Below are positions 1 through 6,130 of a stretch of DNA of 6,381 nucleotides, piece after piece (the first letter of the stretch is position 1; each line of letters opens with the position of its first letter). The notes under the pieces are model-generated. The model was not told the origin of the DNA, made no database searches, and saw only the letters and a program-made list of their open reading frames with translations. A program made the position numbers and the translations under genes. Origin of the DNA: Spirochaetaceae bacterium (GTDB taxonomy: Bacteria > Spirochaetota > Spirochaetia > Treponematales > Treponemataceae); the NCBI GenBank assembly GCA_031290725.1, contig JAITMZ010000034.1, positions 1 to 6,381 on the forward strand, read 5' to 3'.

Positions 1-162
1 GGTGTCGATGAAGGTTTGAATTTGTTCCGCCGTCTGCTTGCCGGTGAGGTAGCGCTCCTCAACGGTCGTACCGCTGCCCGAACTATTGCGGCAGTTGGAG
101 AAAACCATTGTCAGCGCCAAAATTGCCGCCGATACCCCGAATCCCATTTTGTTTTTTTTCAT
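1..162 (-). CDS. Putative lipoprotein, N-terminal 54 residues only (gene runs off the left edge)
   Basis: The frame opens with ATG at 162 and stays open for 54 codons to base 1, so the gene continues outside the window. It is preceded by a good ribosome binding site (GGGAG, 169-173, six bases upstream) and by a near-consensus promoter at 202-230. Residues 1-23 form a lipoprotein signal peptide: a basic start (MKKNK), a hydrophobic core (FGVSAAILALTMV), then FSNC with the predicted lipidated cysteine at residue 24. This lipobox is of the relaxed type known from spirochaetes. After the cysteine comes a short Ser/Gly/Thr linker (residues 27-33) and then a charged, probably helical stretch with TVEERYLTGKQ. 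The visible part matches no family I recognise, so beyond export and lipid anchoring no function is assigned. It lies downstream of the SH3-domain lipoprotein gene on the same strand but has its own promoter. Confidence 0.8.
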   Translation of the reverse strand, partial: MKKNKMGFGVSAAILALTMVFSNCRNSSGSGTTVEERYLTGKQTAEQIQTFIDT

Positions 163-201
163 AACACTCTCCCTTTACTGTCCCCCGCCACTGCTTTTTA
201 G

Positions 202-230
202 AGTATATCACAGATGGAAAAAGATGTCAA
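202..230 (-). promoter_or_regulatory. Sigma-70-type promoter for the short lipoprotein gene
   Basis: Reading the minus strand, TTGACA (230-225, perfect -35) is followed by a 17-base spacer and TATACT (207-202, five of six -10 matches). A start site is expected near 195, giving a leader of about 33 bases before the ATG at 162. Spacing and matches are close to ideal. I saw no convincing terminator between this promoter and the end of the upstream gene at 292, so read-through from that gene is possible. Confidence 0.8.
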
Positions 231-291
231 GCCCTGCGCCTAGGATTCCGCGCCTATAGTAGACGCGGCCTTCCGGCTTTTGCCGATGGGT

Positions 292-1611
292 TTATCCTTT
301 TTTGCCGAAGAACATCACCTCCGGGTTGAGACTTCGGGTGGAAAACACGGTGTTCTGCGGCGCTTCCCCTGCGCTTTCCAACTGTAGGCCGGGCTGTGCG
401 TCGTCTTCCGCCGGAATTATATGGTAGAAAAAATTGTTTTCCCGGGGACTGCCCGCCAAATGAATGGTGAGAACCCCATCGTAAAGGGTGCGGATCCGGT
501 CGGACAAAAAGTACTTGAACTCCGCCGTGCCCATGGACAGGGCGGTGGTAGGAATCACGTAGGGCACCAGGGCATCGTAGTTTATCCACTGGATGACGCC
601 CTCCGCCGACAGACGGATGGTGCCGTAGGTATTGCTGGTGAATTCCGGCCCCAGGGCGAGCAGATTGTCGTAGAGCTGCTTCCGCCGTTCTGTTTCCCGG
701 TCGATGAGGCGGTCGATTGGTTCTTGCAGGGATACGAAGTTATAAGATACCGGAATGCCCCGGTCATTCACGCAGGATACGGTGAGAAAATTTTCATCCC
801 GGGGGATGATGATGAGGGGGCTGCCCTCCAGGGTAAACGACGGCCCGGCCCCGGCAGTAATCCCCGTGAAGGAATAGGTGCCGTCCAGGTCTCCCAGGCG
901 GATGCTCACCGTGCCGGACTTTCGGTCCACGGTGAATCCGTACTCGGCGCGAAGGGTGTCCAGGTTGATGGTGTTACCGACGATCATGGGCAGGTAGTAG
1001 TCGGGGTACCACCGTTTGGCAAACACCAGGGCCAGTTGGTCTTCGTAGAGCGCCAGGGTGGGAGAGGCGCCTTCCCCGGTGAGCTCGTGCTGCCGGTTGT
1101 AATCGAAAAACTGTAGGTAGTGGGAAAAACACCAGCCCTGGGTACCGTCCCCGGTGAGCACCCGGAACCAGGCGCCGTCCAGGGGCGCGTTCCCGGCGAT
1201 CACCGCCTCGCCTTTCCCTTCGTGGAGCACCTTAATCACCTCGGTTTTTCGCAGGCGGTACACCTGGCGTGCCGTGTTCACCGCATGGCTCCGCACCGGA
1301 AGCCCGTCCATCAGCACCCGGGCGTACTGGTTTTTGTATGCCGCAAAGCGCGCCGCCGTGGAACGGGCCTTGTTGCGGCTCTCCGGCTCGGTCACCTGCC
1401 ACAGGGGCACCTCTATTTTTTCTTTTGTGCCGGGCACCTCGATTACATAAACCCTGGAAATGTTGGAGCGCACGTAGACCGGCACAATGTCGCCGTCGGT
1501 GAGGCCCTGTTCCGGCAGCGTCCACAGCAGCACGCCGTAGCCCAGGATGCCCGAACAGGACGCCGCAAGGCACAGAAACCCCACAAGGAGCGCCCACATC
1601 AGTTTTCGCAT
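292..1611 (-). CDS. SH3-domain-containing putative lipoprotein, 439 aa
   Basis: The open frame extends upstream to 1884, but the start at 1611 is chosen because the protein then begins with a signal peptide (MRKLMWALLVGFLCLAASC). The extra upstream residues are only the out-of-frame shadow of the kinase gene. Cys19 is the likely lipidation site, in a relaxed lipobox (LAASC). A G-rich ribosome binding site (GCGGGGG) lies inside the kinase gene. Residues about 90-170 resemble a bacterial SH3 domain: a VLMDGLPVRS strand, then RQVYRLRKTEVIKVL, and finally the W-F-R-V-L-T and GWCFSHYLQFFD strands that normally close such a fold. Residues about 180-439 are rich in alternating hydrophobics (for example GTVSIRLGDLDGTYSF) and look like an all-beta C-terminal domain that I cannot name. 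Bacterial SH3 domains often bind peptides or cell wall, so an envelope role is plausible but inferred. The gene overlaps the kinase gene by 13 bases, implying co-transcription. Confidence 0.85.
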   Translation of the reverse strand: MRKLMWALLVGFLCLAASCSGILGYGVLLWTLPEQGLTDGDIVPVYVRSNISRVYVIEVPGTKEKIEVPLWQVTEPESRNKARSTAARFAAYKNQYARVLMDGLPVRSHAVNTARQVYRLRKTEVIKVLHEGKGEAVIAGNAPLDGAWFRVLTGDGTQGWCFSHYLQFFDYNRQHELTGEGASPTLALYEDQLALVFAKRWYPDYYLPMIVGNTINLDTLRAEYGFTVDRKSGTVSIRLGDLDGTYSFTGITAGAGPSFTLEGSPLIIIPRDENFLTVSCVNDRGIPVSYNFVSLQEPIDRLIDRETERRKQLYDNLLALGPEFTSNTYGTIRLSAEGVIQWINYDALVPYVIPTTALSMGTAEFKYFLSDRIRTLYDGVLTIHLAGSPRENNFFYHIIPAEDDAQPGLQLESAGEAPQNTVFSTRSLNPEVMFFGKKG

Positions 1612-2153
1612 ACCAGCCCCCGCCGCACCAGCTCCGCCACAATCAGCTCCACGATCTCCGGCGGCAGGTATCGCGCGGTGTCCACCACCATATCCGCCCG
1701 GGAATGGTCGGTGTTGTCGATGCGGTAGAGTTCGGCATACCGCCGGGTATCCTCGCTGTCCCGGGTGCTCGTGAAGCTGCGGATGGTATCGCGGTCGCCC
1801 CCTTCCCGCATCTGGATGCGCCGGGCCCGCACTTCGCCGTCCGCATAAAGATACACCCGGAAGTCCGCCGCCGCCAGCATCCAAATCGCCAACCGGGAAC
1901 CCATCACGCAGGATCCCCGCATGGCGATTTCCACCTGCCGGGTGTCCACCGTGCGGTCAAAAGAGAAGTCCGTGCGGGCCTTTTCTATGATTTCTCCCAG
2001 GGACAGGCCGGTTTCATCCGCCAGGGACCGGAAGGTATAGTTCACCAGCGACACCCCAAGACGCTCGGCCAAGAGGGTGCTCACCGTGGTGTTCCCGCAG
2101 CCGCTCTTTCCGGACAGGGCGACGCGCAGTGGTTCTTTCAACAATATGACCAT
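1599..2153 (-). CDS. Cytidylate kinase-like P-loop protein (archaeal-type), 184 aa
   Basis: This resembles the archaeal-type (d)CMP kinase family, which transfers phosphate from ATP to CMP in the cytoplasm. Residues numbered from the ATG at 2153: P-loop-like GKSGCGNTT at 15-23; GSRLAIWML at 85-93, matching the family's GRLAGWM-type segment; VRARRIQMREGG at 108-119; and RDSEDTRRYAELYRID at 131-146, the family's signature near the lid, followed by ADMVVDT at 153-159. The length of about 180-190 residues fits the family. The P-loop is unusual: the position of the catalytic lysine is Asn21. An in-frame GTG at 2168 would add five residues, but it lies between the promoter's -35 and -10 boxes and so cannot be transcribed from that promoter. 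The ATG at 2153 falls at the predicted transcription start, and no ribosome binding site is visible. Weak alternatives are TTG at 2144 or 2141. It is the first gene of the operon with the SH3 lipoprotein. Confidence 0.85.
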   Translation of the reverse strand: MVILLKEPLRVALSGKSGCGNTTVSTLLAERLGVSLVNYTFRSLADETGLSLGEIIEKARTDFSFDRTVDTRQVEIAMRGSCVMGSRLAIWMLAAADFRVYLYADGEVRARRIQMREGGDRDTIRSFTSTRDSEDTRRYAELYRIDNTDHSRADMVVDTARYLPPEIVELIVAELVRRGLVCEN

Positions 2154-2158
2154 AGGGT

Positions 2159-2188
2159 ATTTTATCACGGGGTTTCAAAAAGTGTCAA
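2159..2188 (-). promoter_or_regulatory. Sigma-70-type promoter for the kinase/SH3-lipoprotein operon
   Basis: Reading the minus strand, TTGACA (2188-2183, perfect) is followed by an 18-base spacer and TAAAAT (2164-2159, five of six). Transcription should begin around 2153-2151, which is at the ATG of the kinase gene. This implies a leaderless or nearly leaderless messenger, and it excludes the GTG at 2168 as a start for transcripts from this promoter. Confidence 0.7.
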
Positions 2189-2201
2189 GTGGCGCGTGTA
2201 A

Positions 2202-2357
2202 CTGATTTACAAAAGTTCCTCCTCTGTGTCCTCTGTGGGAAACACTGAAGAAGGTGTCCCACGGAGGGCTGGCTTTCTGGAAGCTTGGGAATTCCCAGAC
2301 TTCCGGCAATTCACCCAAATCCTCCGTGCCTCCGTGTGAGGAAATTTGCTCAATCAG
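2202..2357. repeat. MITE-like repeat element 1 with terminal inverted repeats (156 bp, non-coding)
   Basis: The ends are 20-base imperfect inverted repeats: 2202-2221 (CTGATTTACAAAAGTTCCTC) matches the reverse complement of 2338-2357 at 16 of 20 positions, with perfect six-base blocks at both ends of the arm. Inside are two hairpins. One, at 2230-2267, pairs CCTCTGTGGG with CCCACGGAGG (one G-T pair) and adds an ACAC/GTGT extension. The other, at 2277-2306, is built around the perfect palindrome TGGGAATTCCCA. Doubled CCTCYGTG words occur at both sides (2221-2239 and 2321-2336) in the same orientation. No open frame of interest is present. The element sits exactly between two divergent promoters. 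It is related, in opposite orientation, to the element at 6014-6130. I see no clear target duplication around this copy. Confidence 0.6.
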
Positions 2358-2378
2358 CCACATATTTTTATTTTGTAC

Positions 2379-2407
2379 TTGACAAATCGGTGTAAATAGC
2401 CGATACT
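2379..2407 (+). promoter_or_regulatory. Sigma-70-type promoter for the large repeat lipoprotein
   Basis: TTGACA (2379-2384, perfect) is followed by a 17-base spacer and GATACT (2402-2407, four of six matches). The predicted start is near 2414, giving a leader of about 98 bases. The surrounding bases are noticeably more AT-rich than the rest of the window. TTATAA at 2409-2414 is too far from the -35 box to be the -10. Confidence 0.65.
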
Positions 2408-2428
2408 CTTATAAGGACGCTTTTCAAA

Positions 2429-2446
2429 ACTTCAGTTTTTTGAAGT
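2429..2446 (+). other. Small hairpin in the 5' leader of the large lipoprotein gene
   Basis: ACTTCA (2429-2434) pairs perfectly with TGAAGT (2441-2446) around a six-base GTTTTT loop. Two more A-T pairs are possible beyond a mismatch. It lies about 15 bases after the predicted transcription start and could stabilise the messenger's 5' end. No known riboswitch or regulatory RNA class is recognisable. Confidence 0.35.
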
Positions 2447-2498
2447 GTTCCGGGAAAGATGATTGTATCAATTTTTGTGCGTTGGTCGGGTGGACAAT

Positions 2499-2505
2499 AA
2501 AGGAG
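2499..2505 (+). promoter_or_regulatory. Ribosome binding site that fixes the start of the large lipoprotein
   Basis: AAAGGAG lies six bases before the ATG at 2512, an ideal arrangement. It decides between this ATG and an in-frame ATG 24 codons upstream (2440), which has no such site. Confidence 0.85.
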
Positions 2506-2511
2506 TTACAC

Positions 2512-5500
2512 ATGAAACGGGTCAAAAAAATGTCCCTTTTGGTTTTGGCGAGCATTTTCATCGCCCTGGGGGTGGTGTTAATCGCGGGGTGTGAAGAAGG
2601 GGCGATTAGCCAGTTGTGGGGCGGGGACGCCAAGTGGTACGTAAACCCCGAGGGCGGACAAGACCCCGTAGAAGCCGGGGATGCGGCGAACCGGGGGGCA
2701 ACACCGGGAACCGCCTTTCAAACCCTTGCCCATGCCTTGACGGTGGCCACGCAATCCGACCAGGCAAAAAAAATTATTATTCTCACCGATATTCACCCGG
2801 GCGATGAACTGAGGCGCGTATCCGAGCTGCGATCCGCAGGGTATAGCTTCAGTACCCGGGGATCCCAGGCGGAGCAGGAGCAGTCGCTTTTTGTCTTGGG
2901 TGATGTGCTGGGGACCATCTCTATCGAAGGCGACCACAACACCGAGGGTACCCCGGAGATTACCATAGACCTCACAGGCTTTAATCTGCGGGCGTTCTAT
3001 GTGGTGGCGGGCACAGAGGTGGTGCTGAAGAACATCGCCATCAAGGGCGGTAAGGTGGATGGTGACGGCGGCGGCATCTATATCGAGGAGGCCGGCATGG
3101 TAACACTGTGCGGCACCACCCGCATCGAGGGCAACACGGCCACCGGGCTGGGGAATGGCGTCTTTTTTGACTATGATTCGGGGGAACCCGCAGCCCCCTA
3201 CAGCCTGAGACTTACGGACAGCGCGTCCGTGGGGGACGACGTGTATGTGCCCGAGGGCAGCAAAATCCTGGTAAACAGCCTGGAGGTGTCGGCGAAACTC
3301 CGGGTGGAAAATATCGAAACCACAAAGCAAATCGTGATAAGCACCAGCAAATTAAATGGTGAAAAGTTCACCATCGTAGATAGCAAGGGGCAAGACACGG
3401 GCCTTACACTGAGACCGTCCGGCTTCCTCTATGAACCGAAAGAATCGATCCTGTTCTCCGCCGCCCAGGTGCGCGAGGTCTGGGGCGAACACATCATCGC
3501 CGCCGATGCTTCGAGTACGGAACTCCTGGGCCTCCACGGCGACACCGACCACGAATTCACCCAGGGTCCGGTGACGCCCACCCCGGCCACAGGGACAGAC
3601 CCGATACGCTACACGCCGGAGTACTCCGGCACCATGACCGACAAGGGCACTTTTGTGGTCTATGTGCGCATCCCCGACCTGGTGGGGGGGAGTACCGGTA
3701 CCAAAAATATCGACAAAATCCTGTACCAGTATAAATGGGACGAAGGCAGCTATCAGGACCCCGCGCTGTGGGCAACCTTCGCCGGCAGCGACTGGAGCAC
3801 CGACGAAGATAAAGTCAACAATACCGGCCCCCACTCGCGTTACGTGTTCAGCGATACCGCCAACACCTACTTCAAGGTCCTAGAACTACTGTTTGAAGGG
3901 GGCGATCCATTGCAGGAGAAACAGGGCGAGGTGATTACCTTCAGGTTTACCACGAAAAAAGGTGACAAAGACGCGGGAACCCCCCTTGAATTCACCATCG
4001 ACACCAGCGCTGTGATCAAAGACTCCAGAGGGGTAAGTTCGTCTGAAAACTTACAGGAAATTCTGCGAGACGCGCCATCCACTATCACTCGTTTTGTTTT
4101 GACCGGTTCCTCCTATAGTATAGGTTCGGCGTTAACTGTAACCGTTCCCGCGGGCAAAACGCTGGTCGTGCCGTCAGGCGTGACCCTTACCATTGCTACC
4201 GGTGCCACCCTCGCCGTGGAGGCAACCGGTACGGTGATTGTGGAGGGCACCTTGGAGAACAACGGCACCTTCACCGTGGACGGCACCCTCACCGGCACGG
4301 GCGAAGTGGTCGTAGACGGCGCGAGCGCGGCCATTACGACGGCGGTGGTACCAAGCGTCGCCAAGCTGACCGTGAAGAACGGCGGCACGGCCACAACCGC
4401 CAACCGACAATACGTTGGAGCTAACGGCATCTACTCGGTGCCGGAGGGCGCGACGTTTGAAATCACTCCGGCAACTGGCGGCAAAACGGCCTACGCCGTC
4501 AAGGAAGGAACCGTTACGGTTCTGGCCACACCCTACAGCAACAAAACCGAGACGATTATGAGCGGCGACACCCTCACAGTCGCTGCGGACGCGACGCTGG
4601 TCGTGCAGACAGACGTGACGCTCGCGATTAACGGCGGCGGCATCTTCAAGGTGGACGGCACGGTGAACGTGACGGGCGCACTTGTTATCGCGGACAACGC
4701 TAACGTAACGCTGGGTACCGGCGCAGTCGTAACGGTAGCCGGAAAAGTTACCGACAACAAATCGGGGACAAACTTTTTTGGAACCTTTGAAGAGTCGACC
4801 ACTGGAACATTAACACTTGGTCCCGGTGCTGTCTACCACCGAGGCGGTTCAGCGCCTGCGAGTGGGGATGTCTTTGGAGCTATTGGCTCCTCGGCTATAA
4901 CCATTGGAGCGGACAGCGAAGTTAAAGTGACGCCTGCCGCCGATGCCATAAATGATGAAGTGGCCGGTTTAATAAAAATAACCGTAACAAAGGGCACGAC
5001 CACCATAAACCAAACGGGGTCGCCCCTTCCGATGGCGGAAAAGTTCATTGTCGCAAACGGCGCAACGTTAAGTGTAGCCGGGAATTTAGTCGTAAAGCCA
5101 GACGAAAGCGAGGAAGCCGGCGGCTATCTTACTGTTAAAAGCGGAGGAACCTTGGCGGTTAGCGGTACGCTTAGCGTCCTGAAACACAGCACCAAAAACG
5201 TTGCCGGCACGGTCACCGTAGAGGGCACGGTCACCGTAGAGGGCACGGTCACCATGGCCGACACCGCTATCTTCAAGGTAGACGGCACAGTCAACGTAGC
5301 CACGGGCGGCACCCTCACCCTAGGAAGCACTACTGCCGGCATCAGTACGGACAGCTACCTGAACGGCCTCATCGACGTAAACGGGGGCATCTTGCGGGAC
5401 ATGAAGACCTACGGCGGATCCCTCTGGAATGCCGCTGGAAAGGCAGGAAGCATCGTATTTGAAAACGGTGCCAGCGCAGACTCCGGTTCGGCTGCGTCAC

Positions 5501-5934
5501 CCACGATTGGTACAAACGGAGTACTCATTCAAACAGATGCAGCAACTAAGGTAACGCTGAAAGATAGGGCCACCTACACAATCGAAGGAGATGCCACGCT
5601 GAAGCAAACGTTCCGAGTTAACCAACTCACCATCAAAAGCGGCAAAGTATCTTTGGTCTCCGGCGAATTTGACCTTTATGTTTTGAAAAGCGGTTTTATC
5701 AAGGGTGAAGGGACGACGGCACAAATTGCATTCCCTGGCAATTCGAGCCAGCACCTCATCATCCTGAATGCGGACTACGATGATTTTGTTGGGGGCACCG
5801 GTATCGGTCCCGATACATCAAAAAGCGGAGCCGATACCGCCGAGCTTCCCGGTATAACGGTGACGAGCGGCGTTTACAGCACCGGCACCCCGGTAACCTT
5901 CACTTGGAGCACCGATAAGTGGGCAACGCAGTAA
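2512..5934 (+). CDS. Large beta-helix/beta-repeat surface lipoprotein, 1140 aa
   Basis: The start at 2512 is supported by the AAAGGAG site and by an immediate signal peptide: MKRVKK, a hydrophobic core, then the classic lipobox LIAGC with lipidated Cys27. Only one other cysteine (Cys200) is present. Residues 41-75 (WYVNP...GTAFQTLAHAL) resemble the opening of right-handed parallel beta-helix proteins. Residues about 85-260 continue as helix-like coils, with GGGIYIEEAGMVTL and GNTATGLGNGVFF echoing polymorphic outer-membrane-protein repeats. Residues about 355-520 form a non-repetitive domain with more Trp and Tyr. Residues about 540-940 consist of short repeated strands such as GTLENNGTFTVDGTLTGTG, predicted to stack as a beta-solenoid; IFKVDGTVNV occurs twice (711 and 920). 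Residues 950-1140 are less regular and end TFTWSTDKWATQ. I see no autotransporter barrel or LPXTG signal. Export and lipid anchoring are well supported; adhesion or host/substrate contact is only inference. It has its own promoter and terminator, so it is probably monocistronic. Confidence 0.88.
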   Translation: MKRVKKMSLLVLASIFIALGVVLIAGCEEGAISQLWGGDAKWYVNPEGGQDPVEAGDAANRGATPGTAFQTLAHALTVATQSDQAKKIIILTDIHPGDELRRVSELRSAGYSFSTRGSQAEQEQSLFVLGDVLGTISIEGDHNTEGTPEITIDLTGFNLRAFYVVAGTEVVLKNIAIKGGKVDGDGGGIYIEEAGMVTLCGTTRIEGNTATGLGNGVFFDYDSGEPAAPYSLRLTDSASVGDDVYVPEGSKILVNSLEVSAKLRVENIETTKQIVISTSKLNGEKFTIVDSKGQDTGLTLRPSGFLYEPKESILFSAAQVREVWGEHIIAADASSTELLGLHGDTDHEFTQGPVTPTPATGTDPIRYTPEYSGTMTDKGTFVVYVRIPDLVGGSTGTKNIDKILYQYKWDEGSYQDPALWATFAGSDWSTDEDKVNNTGPHSRYVFSDTANTYFKVLELLFEGGDPLQEKQGEVITFRFTTKKGDKDAGTPLEFTIDTSAVIKDSRGVSSSENLQEILRDAPSTITRFVLTGSSYSIGSALTVTVPAGKTLVVPSGVTLTIATGATLAVEATGTVIVEGTLENNGTFTVDGTLTGTGEVVVDGASAAITTAVVPSVAKLTVKNGGTATTANRQYVGANGIYSVPEGATFEITPATGGKTAYAVKEGTVTVLATPYSNKTETIMSGDTLTVAADATLVVQTDVTLAINGGGIFKVDGTVNVTGALVIADNANVTLGTGAVVTVAGKVTDNKSGTNFFGTFEESTTGTLTLGPGAVYHRGGSAPASGDVFGAIGSSAITIGADSEVKVTPAADAINDEVAGLIKITVTKGTTTINQTGSPLPMAEKFIVANGATLSVAGNLVVKPDESEEAGGYLTVKSGGTLAVSGTLSVLKHSTKNVAGTVTVEGTVTVEGTVTMADTAIFKVDGTVNVATGGTLTLGSTTAGISTDSYLNGLIDVNGGILRDMKTYGGSLWNAAGKAGSIVFENGASADSGSAASPTIGTNGVLIQTDAATKVTLKDRATYTIEGDATLKQTFRVNQLTIKSGKVSLVSGEFDLYVLKSGFIKGEGTTAQIAFPGNSSQHLIILNADYDDFVGGTGIGPDTSKSGADTAELPGITVTSGVYSTGTPVTFTWSTDKWATQ
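5206..5253 (+). repeat. In-frame 18-bp tandem repeat, 2.7 copies, within the large lipoprotein gene
   Basis: The 18-base unit GGCACGGTCACCGTAGAG occurs twice without any difference (5206-5223, 5224-5241), followed by 12 bases of a third copy (5242-5253). It encodes GTVTVE, GTVTVE, GTVT (from residue 899). The unit is a multiple of three, so gain or loss of a copy would change the length of the beta-repeat region without breaking the frame. Perfect identity suggests recent duplication. Confidence 0.9.
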
Positions 5935-5977
5935 GCTAACCCCGTCCCCCCGGCGGACTTCGTAGCCGGGGATTAGC
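5935..5977 (+). other. Hairpin region between the stop codon and the terminator
   Basis: An inner stem pairs CCCCGGC (5948-5954) with GCCGGGG (5965-5971). A competing outer stem pairs GCTAACCCC (5935-5943) with GGGGATTAGC (5968-5977), allowing one bulged A. Both use 5968-5971, so only one can form. It begins immediately after the stop codon and may act as a 3'-end stabiliser or part of a double-hairpin terminator. Confidence 0.45.
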
Positions 5978-5980
5978 AGC

Positions 5981-6014
5981 AGCCGTCTCCCCCTGGGGGG
6001 AGGCGGCTTTTTTT
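5981..6014 (+). terminator. Intrinsic terminator of the large lipoprotein gene
   Basis: AGCCGTCTCCCC (5981-5992) pairs with GGGGAGGCGGCT (5997-6008) over 12 base pairs, with one G-T pair and a four-base loop. A run of seven T ends at 6014. This is a textbook plus-strand terminator. On the minus strand there is no T run, so it would not serve the genes at the right edge. Confidence 0.9.
5999..6013 (+). repeat. Direct repeat, left copy (GGAGGCGGCTTTTTT)
   Basis: These 15 bases are identical to 6131-6145. This copy is the 3' arm and T run of the terminator. Together the two copies bracket repeat element 2, consistent with a duplication made during insertion or with recombination. Confidence 0.7.
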
Positions 6015-6130
6015 ACACGCGGAGGCGCGGGGGGAGTAGAGGCGCGGAGAGCGCTCTGGGAGTTTGGGGGCTTTCGGAGTTCCAGAAGGCTCACTGCGTC
6101 TCTGCGTGAACTCTGCGGCTCTGCGTGGTA
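6014..6130. repeat. MITE-like repeat element 2 (about 117 bp, opposite orientation to element 1)
   Basis: The ends are imperfect inverted repeats: TACACGCGGAGGCGCGG at the left resembles TACCACGCAGAGCCGCAG, the reverse complement of the right end. Words like CTGCGTCTCTGCGTG and CTCTGCGGCTCTGCGTG fill the right arm (6094-6127). The centre holds the palindrome AGAGCGCTCT (6048-6057) and a hairpin 6055-6086. Its reverse complement contains TTCTGGAA at the same relative place as element 1, and its far end (CCTCCGCGTGTAAA) parallels element 1's CCTCCGTGTGAGGAAA. It carries no credible gene and is flanked by the 15-bp direct repeats. Confidence 0.6.

Noticed and set aside
236..280. Possible terminator after the SH3 lipoprotein gene (CCGCG/CGCGG stem)
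   Set aside because: The stem is only five base pairs with an 11-base loop, and no T run follows on the minus strand.
421..1116. A 231-codon open frame on the plus strand opposite the SH3 lipoprotein gene
   Set aside because: It has no ribosome binding site, its translation looks low-complexity and unlike any family, and it is a GC-bias shadow of a well-supported gene with a signal peptide on the other strand.
1120..1728. A 202-codon plus-strand open frame spanning the end of the kinase gene and the start of the SH3 gene
   Set aside because: It lies opposite two convincing genes, is rich in His, Arg and Pro as shadow frames are, and has no start signals.
1612..1884. Extending the SH3 lipoprotein start 91 codons upstream
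   Set aside because: The added residues are Gly/Arg/Pro-rich shadow of the kinase gene and would bury the lipoprotein signal peptide inside the protein.
2221..2336. Repeated CCTCYGTG words as a possible CRISPR array
   Set aside because: The words are only about eight bases long, unevenly spaced, with no uniform repeat-spacer pattern and no cas genes nearby.
2440..2511. In-frame ATG at 2440 as start of the large lipoprotein
   Set aside because: It lacks a ribosome binding site, overlaps the leader hairpin, and would place 24 unrelated residues before a complete signal peptide. The ATG at 2512 has an ideal AAAGGAG site.
2578..3330. A 250-codon minus-strand frame opposite the start of the large lipoprotein
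   Set aside because: It is opposite a gene with promoter, ribosome binding site, signal peptide and recognisable repeats. The reverse frame shows no domain pattern.
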